The notes below the pieces were generated by a model, which saw only the letters and a program-made list of their open reading frames with translations, did no database searches and was not told the DNA's origin. A stretch of DNA of 21,321 nt from Dictyocoela muelleri (Eukaryota > Microsporidia), in the NCBI GenBank assembly GCA_016256075.1, contig SDVU01000095.1, positions 1-21,321 on the forward strand. The letters are read 5' to 3'. Positions within the stretch are counted from its first letter, which is position 1. Each line of letters starts with the position of its first letter. Below, one piece after another: positions 1 through 8,299 of this stretch. Made by a program: the position numbers and the translations under genes.

Positions 1-654
1 CAATTATAAGAACCTAAAAAATATATTTCCCATTGTAACTCAACGACTTTATTTCAAATATGAAATCAGCATCTCGAAAACTCCTCTCAGTGAGAGTCTA
101 CAGTGCGCTGTTTTACATACCAAGTACCGATTATTTTGTTTGTCGTAGAAAAGAAAAAACGTTGCCTGTCATAAAATGATGTCTATTACATTCAATAAAA
201 AAGATATAACTCCTTATCCTACTGGCCATGGTCTTTTAAAGGTTATTGTGTGCGTGTACAAAAATAATATAGAGACCCTTTTTCATTCAACAATGATCAT
301 CATCACTATCAAATGAGAAAAAGATATCAAATTAAAGCTGTTGTAGGAAATAAAAGTTTTGATACAAGAAAATCCGCTTTCATATAGTAAAATTGGATAT
401 GAAAGGCGTTGAATATAATTGCTTTATTTTATTGATTCGCTCCCCTTTTTTCAGCTAGTGTTCTCTTTTTATTCAGTTAAAACCATGATCTATAGACTCA
501 AAAGATAATATTATCCTCTTCACTAAGAGATATTGTATAATTAGTCGATACAGATTTTTTAAATTCAGCAAATGCAAAAAACTTTCTTCTATAGTAAAAA
601 TTTAGATATCGATATGAGTAATATTAGGAGATAGAAATTTCATTGATAATTTTG
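1..654. other. AT-rich non-coding stretch, nothing recognised
   Basis: No open frame of useful length, tRNA or clear repeat is visible on either strand. Base composition is slightly less AT-extreme around 60-300 than in the flanks, which may mean an old, fully decayed gene or element, but no family could be read from any frame. It runs up to the foldback element that starts at 655. Confidence 0.5.
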
Positions 655-970
655 GTACTGTTCTAATATAGAGTAGCACCTTTCTAATAAAAAATTTTTT
701 CTATATTGAAAACTATGGATTTAAATGATGCGTGAAATATTCTGAAAATTCCCGTAATATAAATATTTTAATGTAACAGCAAATAATAATATATTGAGAA
801 AAATTCGCTTTTAGGGAATTTTCTCAATCTATTATTATTATTATTTGCTTTTACATTAAAATATTTATATTACGGGAATTTTCAGAATATTTCACACATC
901 ATTTATTATATCATTTTCGATATAGAAAATTTTTTTATTAGAAAGGTGATACTCTATATTAGAACAGTAC
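655..970. repeat. Foldback (MITE-like) element, 316 bp
   Basis: The first ~150 bp reappear in inverted orientation in the last ~150 bp. The outer ends are gtactgttct (655-664) and agaacagtac (961-970), and matching blocks continue inward through cacctttctaataaaaaa, gaaatattctgaaaattccc and acattaaaatatttatatta to an off-centre spacer near 806-816. The arms carry scattered mismatches and short indels, so it is not young. It has no coding capacity. It resembles a non-autonomous DNA transposon whose parent is not in the window; target duplications could not be recognised. Confidence 0.7.
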
Positions 971-1041
971 GGTTATTGTACAATAACTAAAATTTATGAA
1001 CATTTTTTACAAAACCCCTTTTAAAAATTAATAAAAAATAT

Positions 1042-1870
1042 TTATTTTAAAATATTCATAAATTTTTCGAAAGTTAAATTAATATTATTCCTAATGAATG
1101 AATACATTTCCACATATGCTTCTAATCGTTTTCGGATAATTTCAGTTTTCGGCATGTTTCTTTTTCTTGAAGTGGTTCCATAATGATTCCACTGTCTGAG
1201 TATGAGCACCTGTATCTGGATCAAAAAAGTTTTTTTTATGACATACATCAAAATCTATCTACCCTATTTCATCTAAAGATCCATACATTTTCTCTTGATC
1301 GGCGCAGATAATTGTGCTTTCAGATACTATTTCTGAAATAATTTTCTGAAGTGGTTTTTTTTCTATCTGGCACAACTTTTATGCAACATGTTCTTGTTCC
1401 GCGCTACAAAATGCCAAAAATCCATGTTTGCTTAAGATACCCCTTTCCGAATTCTGCAGATTCCATAAGACTTTGTCGGCTTCAACTATAGAACATATGC
1501 CCGCAAGTTTCACATTTTGTCTTTTGTTATACAACATTATTTTATTTTATTTTCAATTTTATATTTAAATTTAGTTATTAATCCTCGGCTAATTCCAACA
1601 TCACGCAAAAGATTTTTTGTTATTAATGTCTTATTAAAATGATAGTGACAAATATAATAAATTTTTTATATGTTATTCTAGTGTTTTCAAGTGTAGTTTC
1701 GTGTCTTCTAGATAGTTTTACACCGCATTTTCTTTTTCAATAGAAATATCCTTATAATTTCCATAATATTCATCTTATTTTTTGCAACAGGGCATATTTT
1801 TTTCATTTTTTAAGATGCCCAGTCTCAATAACACTTCTAAAGCATAAGATTCTGTTATTAAATAATTTCC
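1042..1870 (-). pseudogene. Decayed ISXO2-like (IS1595-type) transposase
   Basis: Reading the minus strand in changing frames recovers the ISXO2-like transposase family in order: a weak Cys-containing N-terminal zinc-ribbon region around 1750-1860; the first acidic block IVEADKVLW (about 1455-1485); WIFGIL-RGTRTCCIKVVPDRK (about 1340-1425); the second acidic block STIICADQEKMYGSL (about 1275-1320); then DPDTGAHTQTVESLWNHFKK and KHAEN (1140-1225), the family's Asn/His-Thr-Gln-x-x-Glu region. A C-terminal frame ends at 1042. Several frameshifts and in-frame stops separate these blocks, so it is dead. Family members are cut-and-paste DNA transposases of bacterial IS1595 ancestry, known in microsporidia. 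Possible degenerate terminal repeats are ccccttttaaaaattaat (1015-1032) and the inverse near 1891-1910, but these are weak. Family call is firm; element ends are not. Confidence 0.8.
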
Positions 1871-2094
1871 TAGTTACAGCGCGCTAATTGTTGATAAATT
1901 TTTAAAGGGTCTCATAGGGAGTAAAATTAAAAAAATACATGATTTTTATGTCAAGCGCGCAGCGGTGACATATGCCAAACGCGAAACATTAACTTTTTTT
2001 TATTGACATTTTAATTTTTTTATATTTATAATTACATTTTTTAATATTTTATTATTACATTTTTTTATTTTCCAATAAATTTTTATTTTTTTTC
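1871..2094. other. AT-rich non-coding stretch
   Basis: No gene is visible. It includes a GC-richer patch, caagcgcgcagcggtgacat (1953-1972), and a similar agcgcgct at 1878-1885, of unknown meaning. Poly-T runs fill 1987-2094. Confidence 0.4.
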
Positions 2095-2169
2095 TTGCAT
2101 CGCCGGGACTCGATCCTAGTTGTTTTAGTTGATAAATGTTGTTTGTTAACCACTCGACTAAATACGCAA
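2095..2169 (-). tRNA. tRNA-like sequence, probably a decayed tRNA or SINE head
   Basis: On the minus strand both internal Pol III boxes are good: TAGTCGAGTGG (A box, 2150-2160) and GGATCGAGTCC (B box, 2106-2116), separated as in a tRNA. The ends TTGCGTA and GATGCAA can pair at six of seven positions, and a TpsiC-type stem CTAGG/CCCGG pairs at four of five. The D stem and especially the anticodon stem do not fold, and no anticodon can be assigned. The A-box style is that of Leu or Ser tRNAs. It is more likely a tRNA pseudogene or the head of a tRNA-derived SINE than a working tRNA. Confidence 0.4.
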
Positions 2170-2466
2170 AAATTATTTTTTAATATATATATATATTTAA
2201 AAATGAACTTGTCTAATTTTGTATTAAATTTTATTTATAAAACTTTATAAAATTTCTTAATAAAAATCTCTATATTCAACTTTAACATTGTCATTTTAAA
2301 TAATTTTCCCTATTTAATTTTTTTTAGTTATAATTCTAAACTTATCTATCTAATAAACCTATGTTATTAGAGAATTCTTCATTTATAAAAACCTTATCTT
2401 AAACATTAACCTTTTTTCAATTGATAAAAATTTTTTAATCTATTCATTAATAGTAAATAATTACTA
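2170..2466. other. AT-rich spacer
   Basis: Only low-complexity AT sequence is visible, including a short TA run near 2185-2195. No open frame or structure is supported. Confidence 0.5.
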
Positions 2467-4404
2467 CTGTCTTCTCTCGAAAATAATAAAGTTTCTTAAT
2501 CTCGAAAATAAGAAAGAAACTTTCTTATTTTCGAGATTAAAGTCCTTTCTTATTTTCGAAATTTTTTCTGATATTTTTAAAAATTTTTTAACCCCAAATG
2601 AACAGACATATTTTCAACCAGCTTACAATAAAAAGCTATACTCTTAAATTCAAGCTTGATGTAATAAGGGATTTTGAGACAAAAAATGAAGATGGATCTA
2701 ATAAAACACAAGCAGAAATGGCAAGAAAATTTTCTATCACTGAAAAAATGCTCTACACGTGGATAAAATAAAAAAATGAAATACTTGAAATTTTATCAAA
2801 TGATTTAAAGTCAATAATTAAAAGTAGAAAAATAGGTAAAGCAGGAATAAATACTCCATTTTTGGAAATTGATAAAATTCTTTTTGATTGGGTCTCTTCT
2901 ATGAATTCTAAGGGGCTTGTCGTAAAAGATAAATATTTAAAGGCCAAAGCTTTCATATTGCTAAGAGATTGGGCATTAGTGGGTTTAAATCCTCAGATGG
3001 ATTCCTAGGAAATTTTAAGAAACGAAATAATCTAGTGTGTCGCGCATAGACATCTTGCAGATCATTACCCCCGAATGCCAAATCTTTTGATCGAGTTTAT
3101 AAATAAAGCACGTGAACTTATAAAAAACCTTAATATAAAACCAAAAAATATCCTTATTTTTGAACAGGTGAGCAGATATTTTGAACAGGAAAACGGTAAA
3201 ACACGAACAGTAAAAGGATCAAAAAACGTTTTTTTATCAAAAGCTTTAACTTCAGACGCCAGATTTACATTTACACTCATAATATCAGCTGATGGGAAGA
3301 TTGTTGCAAAGCATTGTCTTTTCTCTAATTTAATGAAAAAATCCAAATGATACAAATAAGAATGTATTTATTGATGTTAACAAAACAGGCATGTTGCCGA
3401 AGAACTAACATGTGCTTTTTTTAAAAAATATATCCTTCAAGATGGAAAAAAAGATTTGCAAAAAAGCCTGTTTTGGTCATAATAGACTCCTTTTCAGCAC
3501 ATTTAAAACTTGCAGATAAATATATAAATCAAAATGTATTTATCATCTTTGTGCCCAAATCAATGACACCATTGTTGCAAATGTTGGATGTATCAATAAA
3601 TCGATCTTTCCAACAATATTATGGGGATAGAATAAATGAATGGATGATAGAAGCGATCGAAGATGAAAGTAACCGCACAAGTCGGGAAATATTAAGCGTC
3701 CATCTTATAGACAAGTGACCGACATATGTCACGATTTTTCCAAAAAAGTTGACTCGTCTATGATAATAAAAAGCTTTGAAATCTGTGGAATCATAGGTGA
3801 CAACTTGAATGTAGACAATCTCCACGAACCGTTAAGAAAATTGTTATCAGGAGAAGAAATTAATGAAATAGAAATTATAAATTCGATAGAAAATGACGAA
3901 CAAGATGAATTGATGATTAATTTTATACAATGGATGTTCGTAGGCCAAGATGTTAATTCATTGTTCAAAATCATTTCTTTTATCTTGTACGAAACTTTTG
4001 AGAGGCATTTTTAAGTGCGATATGATATAGTCAATGCAATAAATGAAATAGAAGATTTACAAGACTTACATGATAAGAAATATATAAAAGAAATGAAAAA
4101 ATAGTGTACTCCTGCTACGGAACTAGAAATATACGCAGCATCAGATCTTTACAATATAACCATAAATCTCTCCTATGATCCTAATTTAAATCAAAAATGC
4201 TTTACTTATGGCAAAGGTGTTGGAGAAAAAGAATATGATATACTAAAGTTGAAAACAATCTTTTATATAAAAATGAATTTCGTTTTTTTAATATCCTTTC
4301 TTATTTTCGAGATTAAAAAAATTTCTTATTTTTGAAGGTTTTTTTTGGAATTTTGTAATTTTTGGAAATATAGTTTTTTTTTTCTTATTTTCGAGAGAAG
4401 ACTG
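2467..4404 (+). mobile_element. pogo/Tigger-family DNA transposon, 1938 bp
   Basis: The left end reads CTGTCTTCTCTCGAAAATAA from 2467. The inverse of the right end reads CAGTCTTCTCTCGAAAATAA, ending at 4404, so the ends match at 19 of 20 positions. Each end is flanked by TA (2465-2466 and 4405-4406), the expected target duplication, and CAGT-type ends are typical of pogo-like elements. Just inside both ends the motif TCTCGAAAATAAGAAA recurs in both orientations; at 2491-2543 two copies make a near-perfect palindrome. These are likely transposase binding sites. The interior holds one broken transposase. The sharp ends suggest the insertion is recognisable as a single event and was not rearranged. 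Confidence 0.88.
2599..4016 (+). pseudogene. Broken pogo/Tigger (DDE_1) transposase
   Basis: The start at 2599 opens a Psq/CENP-B-like helix-turn-helix (SYTLKFKLDVI ... KTQAEMARKFSI ... LYTWIK, 2599-2766), followed after an in-frame stop by a CENP-B-type second DNA-binding domain (EIDKILFDW ... KGLVV, to about 3060). The DDE_1 core follows from 3075: ILIFEQVSRYFE (first acidic position, Glu at 3162-3164 where the family has Asp in FDQV), then ADGKIV, then VIIDSFSAH (second Asp, 3485-3487) and LLQMLDVSIN (third Asp, 3587-3589; 34 residues on). A C-terminal block, DICHDFSKKV ... SFEICGI, runs to 4014. At least three in-frame stops and several frameshifts interrupt it, so it cannot make a full protein. 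CENP-B and Jerky are domesticated relatives, but nothing here suggests domestication. Confidence 0.87.
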
Positions 4405-4745
4405 TAGTTGAATTTTTTTTTATCATTCCTGCCTTAATATGAACTCTTGTAGCATTATTATTGACCCCTTATTACAATTATATTGACCCCTGTTGCATTA
4501 TTATTGATCCCTTTTAACATTATACATGATTTTTTTTATTATAATTAATTGGTATTATATATACAGTCTTTTTTACTATTATACCCCCCTCTTTGCTGCA
4601 TTAATATGACTGTCCGAACTTTTAACCTCCGGCCAAAAGATCGGGAAACTTTAAAGTTTCGGCCTTAAACATTCTTTTCAAATTTTAAAGAATAATTTTG
4701 AATTAAAAGATAAAATAGTAAATATTAAGAGTGGATAGAAAATTT
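4405..4745. repeat. Short degenerate array of GCATTATTATTGACCCC units, then AT-rich spacer
   Basis: Between about 4451 and 4530 the unit gcattattattgacccc appears about four times with 20-25 bp spacing. It closely resembles the 21-bp minisatellite at 5908-6305. The rest is non-coding; cttttaacctccggccaaaa near 4619-4638 and the neighbouring actttaaagt (4649-4658) palindrome are small structures without assigned role. Confidence 0.5.
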
Positions 4746-5542
4746 GGGCCTTGTTCGGTATTATGCCCACCACTAAGGTAGCTATCTTTGATTTGATTTT
4801 TTATTTTTTTTTTATTTTTAACCCTTAATGGTTTGAAAAAATAAAAATTATTTTTTAAAAATTTATTAAATAAAAATATTTATAAATTATTTATCGAATT
4901 AAAAAAAAATATTTTAATTAAATTTTATCAAAATTAAATTAAAAACAGTATAAAAAACTTCATATCAATAAATAATATTAGATTTATTTAAAAATTTTCA
5001 ATAATTATTTGAAGAATATCTCAGAAATATCCTTAACATTGTGGATCTGGTCAAATTTCCCCATTAATAAATTAAGCTACAAATATTGAAATTTAAAACA
5101 ATAATTATAATCGAATTTTTAATAAATTATAATCAAATTTTAGTAAATTGTAATCAAAATTAATATTTTTCAGAATAAGAATTACCATTGTGATAATAAT
5201 AACATATTTCAATCATAAGTTTTTTTCTTTCTTTTCAAAAGTATTAACAGGCCTAATATCAAAAATTTTTTATTTATAAAAGTAACCTGCGTTGGTAATC
5301 ATTAATTTTTACAATTAATTCTTAACATAACTCTGATCTAGTCTCGATTTACTCACCCCAGGGGATCTGGGATTAGATCCGGATTTTCTATGTTTAATAA
5401 ATTTTTAAAACGTTCATTATAAAATAAAATTTTTGTCCAATGGTTTACCTTTTTATAAAAAAATTTTGCTTTTGTTCGGTATTATGCCCACATTTATTTT
5501 TTGAAAAAAAATTTATTGTGGGCATAATACCGAACAAGACCC
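4746..5542. mobile_element. Non-autonomous DNA element with 25-bp terminal inverted repeats
   Basis: The left end is GGGCCTTGTTCGGTATTATG followed by CCCAC (4746-4770). The inverse of 5518-5542 is GGGTCTTGTTCGGTATTATG followed by CCCAC, one mismatch in 25. A further direct-orientation copy of TTGTTCGGTATTATGCCCAC lies at 5468-5487, so the right side alone forms a hairpin (about 5468-5540, with a roughly 30-nt AT loop). The interior is AT-rich with no coding potential. No clear target duplication was seen. It is best read as a MITE-like element whose right end has been duplicated in inverted form, or two nested copies. Confidence 0.65.
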
Positions 5543-5907
5543 CGAGAGCCTCTCTGTGTTTTGAAAAATTCCATTAATGGTTTAAAATTATAGAAATATT
5601 TTTATTGAAATTTAACCGTGGCGAAATTCCGGGTCATTTTCTCGTGGCGAAAATCCGGTTAACGAGAGGTTTCATGTATTTAAAAATATAAAGTCATTGA
5701 ATTCATAGATTTCTTAATAATTTTTTAAAGGTAAAGATTATTTTTTATGTTAAATTTTATATTTTTTATATTTAAATTAACCTAACTGGTTCAAGGTCTT
5801 AATATCCCTCTAAAAAATAAAATCTTTATTCATGATCAGAAAAGTAGCGATTTTTTTTAAATAGGCTTTATTTGTCGATTTAGAACCAATTTTGAAATTA
5901 TGGTCAT
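5543..5907. other. Non-coding stretch with a paired CGTGGCGAAA direct repeat
   Basis: No gene is visible. The most notable item is cgtggcgaaattccgg at about 5618-5633 and cgtggcgaaaatccgg at about 5643-5658: two 16-nt GC-richer words differing at one position, in an otherwise AT-rich background. Function is unknown; paired protein-binding sites or a decayed minisatellite are both possible. Confidence 0.45.
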
Positions 5908-6305
5908 TTGCATTATTATATTCACCTACTCGCATTATTATATTCACTCCTTGCATTATTATATTTCCCTTCTTGCATTATTATATTTCCCTTCTTGCAT
6001 TATTATATTCCCCTCCTTGCATTATTATATTCCCCTCCTTGCATTATTATATTCACCTCCTTGCATTAAATATTTTCCTTCTTGCGTTATTATTTTCCCC
6101 TTCTTGCATTTTTATATTCCTCTCCTTGGATTTTTATATTCACCTCATTGGATTATTATTTTTATTTCCCTGCATTTCTAGTTTTTCTTCCATGCATTAC
6201 AGTCTTTTTCTATAGTCCCCTCGAAGCATTATTATAGTCCCCTCGTTTCATTATTATAGTGCCCTACTCTGCATTATTATAGTCCCTTCGTTGCATTATA
6301 ACAGT
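5908..6305. repeat. 21-bp minisatellite, consensus TTGCATTATTATATTCCCCTC
   Basis: About 18 units of 20-22 bp run head to tail. The central units (about 5950-6065) are almost identical, while the flanks drift (ATAGTCCCCTCG type from about 6210 onward). Because the unit is a multiple of three, two frames stay open across it and give repeated His-Tyr-Tyr-Ile peptides; these are products of the repeat and not a gene. Related units occur at 4451-4530. Confidence 0.85.
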
Positions 6306-6404
6306 TAAGTTACTGCTGTTGTCGTAGTTATTTCCCATTTTTTCAAGCTATTTTCATTTTTCTCATCCTATATACTAATTTCTTTCAGACTTATAGACCC
6401 CTTT

Positions 6405-6800
6405 TTATAGAGCTGTACACAAATTTTGCGAGATTATAAATTATCTGGTAAAATTCGTCTCAATAAATTATTTTTTAACCCTTATTCTTTAAACCCTTAT
6501 TTTAAAACCATTATTTTGTTACTTATTTTTTAAACCTTATTTTTTACCATCGACTTTAAACCATTTTTCCATTTTTTTTTAACTTTTATTTTTAATCCTT
6601 ATATTAACTCATCTTTTAAACCTAATATTACAACACTTATTTTTTTTCCATTATTTTAAACCCTTTTTTTCCCTTATAATTTTTTAACCCTATTTTTCTC
6701 CATAATTTTTTACTCCTATTTTTTACCCATATTTTTCTTTCTATTATCTACCAATATTATTTCTCCCGGTTTTTACTCCGATTTTTTAACCCTTATTTTT
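6405..6800. repeat. Cap sequence plus degenerate AACCCTTATTTTT array
   Basis: A cap (about 6405-6480, with atagagctgtacacaaattt and aaaattcgtctcaataaatt) leads into about 20 loosely conserved units of 13-18 bp around the core aacccttatttttt. The same cap and array recur at about 8300-8790 in the same orientation and at about 8845-9540 inverted. It is non-coding. The unit has a TTAACCC look, but the spacing is irregular and unlike true telomeric repeats. Confidence 0.7.
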
Positions 6801-6937
6801 TTGAAACTTTTCTAATTTGGTAATCAAAAATATTGATATATAGAAACGGATAAGAAAAACTATATATACAACAATAACAGTCTTATGATTCTGTAATATA
6901 AGAGGTATTTTTTATTTTACATACTATTTCATTTTAA
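6801..6937. other. Short AT-rich spacer before the ISXO2-like transposon
   Basis: Nothing coding. It ends at the left terminal repeat that starts at 6938. Confidence 0.5.
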
Positions 6938-8061
6938 GGTGCTTCTTTACTTTTGAGCCTACAATTTGTAAGCTCAAAAGTAAAGTTAAACAAAAATTAT
7001 TTAATAACAATTTTTAAAGGGGACCCTAATGGATTTAAATTTTATTAATAATTTTTTTTTTGACATTAATGAAACTTTTAATTTTTTAATTGAAAATAAT
7101 ATTGTAAAGGTGAGTAAAATTTGCAGTAATTGCAATGGAATAACCAAATTTCAGATTTTCACATCACATGGCATCAAAAAGATTGGATATAGGTGTTCTA
7201 CAAAAGGATGTCAAAAAGAGAGACATTGCATCATACGAATCTTCCTCTAAATAAATATATACATATAATATATCTTTTAATTACCAATTGCAGTTATGAA
7301 CAATTATATATCTGGTATAATTTGTCTTCAAAAACAATTTTCAAAATTAAAAAAAGCTGCGAGATGTTTATAAGAAATATTGTGATAAAAGGCTTATTCT
7401 TTTAGTGAAAGAAGTCCAGGCTAATGAAACCGTACTTTCTAGGCGAGGAAATATTAGAACACCAACTACTACCGATGATAAAACCCAGGGAATAGTATGG
7501 ATTTTTGGCGCAATTTATGTGAATAATAAGCAGAATTTTTTTCACAAAAATAGTGATAAATCGAAAGGCAGAAACTTTGATTAATGTTTTAAAAAACAAA
7601 ATTTATCAGTGATCCAATTTTTACACAGATGAATATCCATCTAATCCTGAAGTTTCATCGAGATTGTTTTTGAATCACCATATCGTAATTCATAATCAAA
7701 GATTTGTTAACGAAAATGGAGAACATACAAATGACATTAAGTCCTTTTGGTCACACCTTAAATGTACAATTAGAAAAGAAAATAGAGTTAAACGATGTAA
7801 CATTGATGAATGGATCAATGAATATACGTTTAAGAGAAGATTTTTAGTGGGAATTAGTTCCTCTGAATTTAAATATTTGTATGTTGAAATTTAAAAATTA
7901 CTATTTAATTAAAAAATTTTAATTTAAAAAGTATTAAACTATATTATTTTTTCAAATTTTTATATTTTTTTATTTTTATATAGTTTATTTAACAAAATTC
8001 TATTTAATTTTTAAATTAAAGGGTAAACCCTTGGTGGTAGGCTCAAATGTAAAGGAGCCCC
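6938..8061 (+). mobile_element. ISXO2-like (IS1595-type) DNA transposon, 1124 bp
   Basis: The left end GGTGCTTCTTTACTTTTGAG + CCTAC (6938-6962) and the inverse of the right end GGGGCTCCTTTACATTTGAG + CCTAC (8037-8061) match at 22 of 25 positions. The left end is also nearly palindromic with sequence just inside it (ctttacttttgagc ... gctcaaaagtaaag, 6946-6986). The interior is filled by one transposase remnant on the plus strand. Eight-base target duplications, expected for the family, were not found: the flanks cattttaa and aaactatt differ, so one flank has probably been rearranged, possibly by the foldback that abuts the right end. Confidence 0.82.
7029..7894 (+). pseudogene. Broken ISXO2-like transposase, second subfamily
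   Basis: The start at 7029 is preceded by GGGGACCCTA, a CCC-type signal like that of the host genes. Frame one encodes a zinc ribbon (CSNC at 7128-7139 and CSTKGC at 7194-7211). After a frameshift come the helical linker (YIHIIYLLITNCSYEQLYIW, 7253-7312), the first catalytic block VQANETVLSRRGNIRTP (7414-7464), and GIVWIFGAI (7490-7516). The usual Asp of IDETV is Asn here (7423-7425). After another shift come AETLINVLKNKIY, FYTDEYPSNPEV (second Asp) and HNQRFV, then THTNDIKSFWSHLK (about 7717-7770) and a C-terminus ending at 7894. At least two frameshifts, an in-frame stop and the lost Asp make it inactive. It differs clearly from the copy at 1042-1870 (VLSRRG and SFWSHLK versus KVLW and SLWNHFK types). 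Confidence 0.85.
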
Positions 8062-8212
8062 AAACTATTAATGAAATTATTATATGTTTTATAACAAATA
8101 TATGAGAGTTTCCAAAAATGGCCGCGAATCGATCATTTTTGGAAACTCCTTATATTCGTTCAAAGTTCATAATAATTTCATAAATAGTTTTATCTCGACA
8201 AATTGAGCTTAT
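8062..8212. repeat. Foldback element abutting the ISXO2-like transposon
   Basis: The sequence aaactattaatgaaattatta (from 8062) returns inverted as taataatttcataaatagttt (ending 8190). The core is a perfect 15-bp stem, gagtttccaaaaatg (8106-8120) and catttttggaaactc (8134-8148), with a 13-nt loop. The fold may extend outward to 8212, where aaattgagct is an inverted, degraded match to the transposon's end caaatgtaaaggagc. It is non-coding and MITE-like. Confidence 0.6.
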
Positions 8213-8299
8213 TTCGATAATAATCATACCACTCCTCTTGTCAAGGGCGATTTTCTATTTTTTATGGGAGGTGGCCTAGAAGAGAACCCACATTTCATT

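Noticed and set aside
3065-4014. Minus-strand open frames opposite the pogo transposase
   Set aside because: They are shadows of the transposase frames, which carry recognisable motifs on the plus strand.
5285-5390. Possible tRNA around gggattagatccgg
   Set aside because: A B-box-like word is present, but no A box at the right distance and no acceptor pairing.
5892-6215. A 107-residue hydrophobic, Tyr/Ile/His-rich open frame on the plus strand
   Set aside because: It is the 21-bp minisatellite read through; the peptide repeats every seven residues and an overlapping frame gives a similar product.
1042-8061. Bacterial insertion sequences or bacterial contamination
   Set aside because: ISXO2-like transposases are of bacterial type, but composition, the CCC start signal and the surrounding eukaryotic genes and elements show they are resident in a eukaryotic genome.
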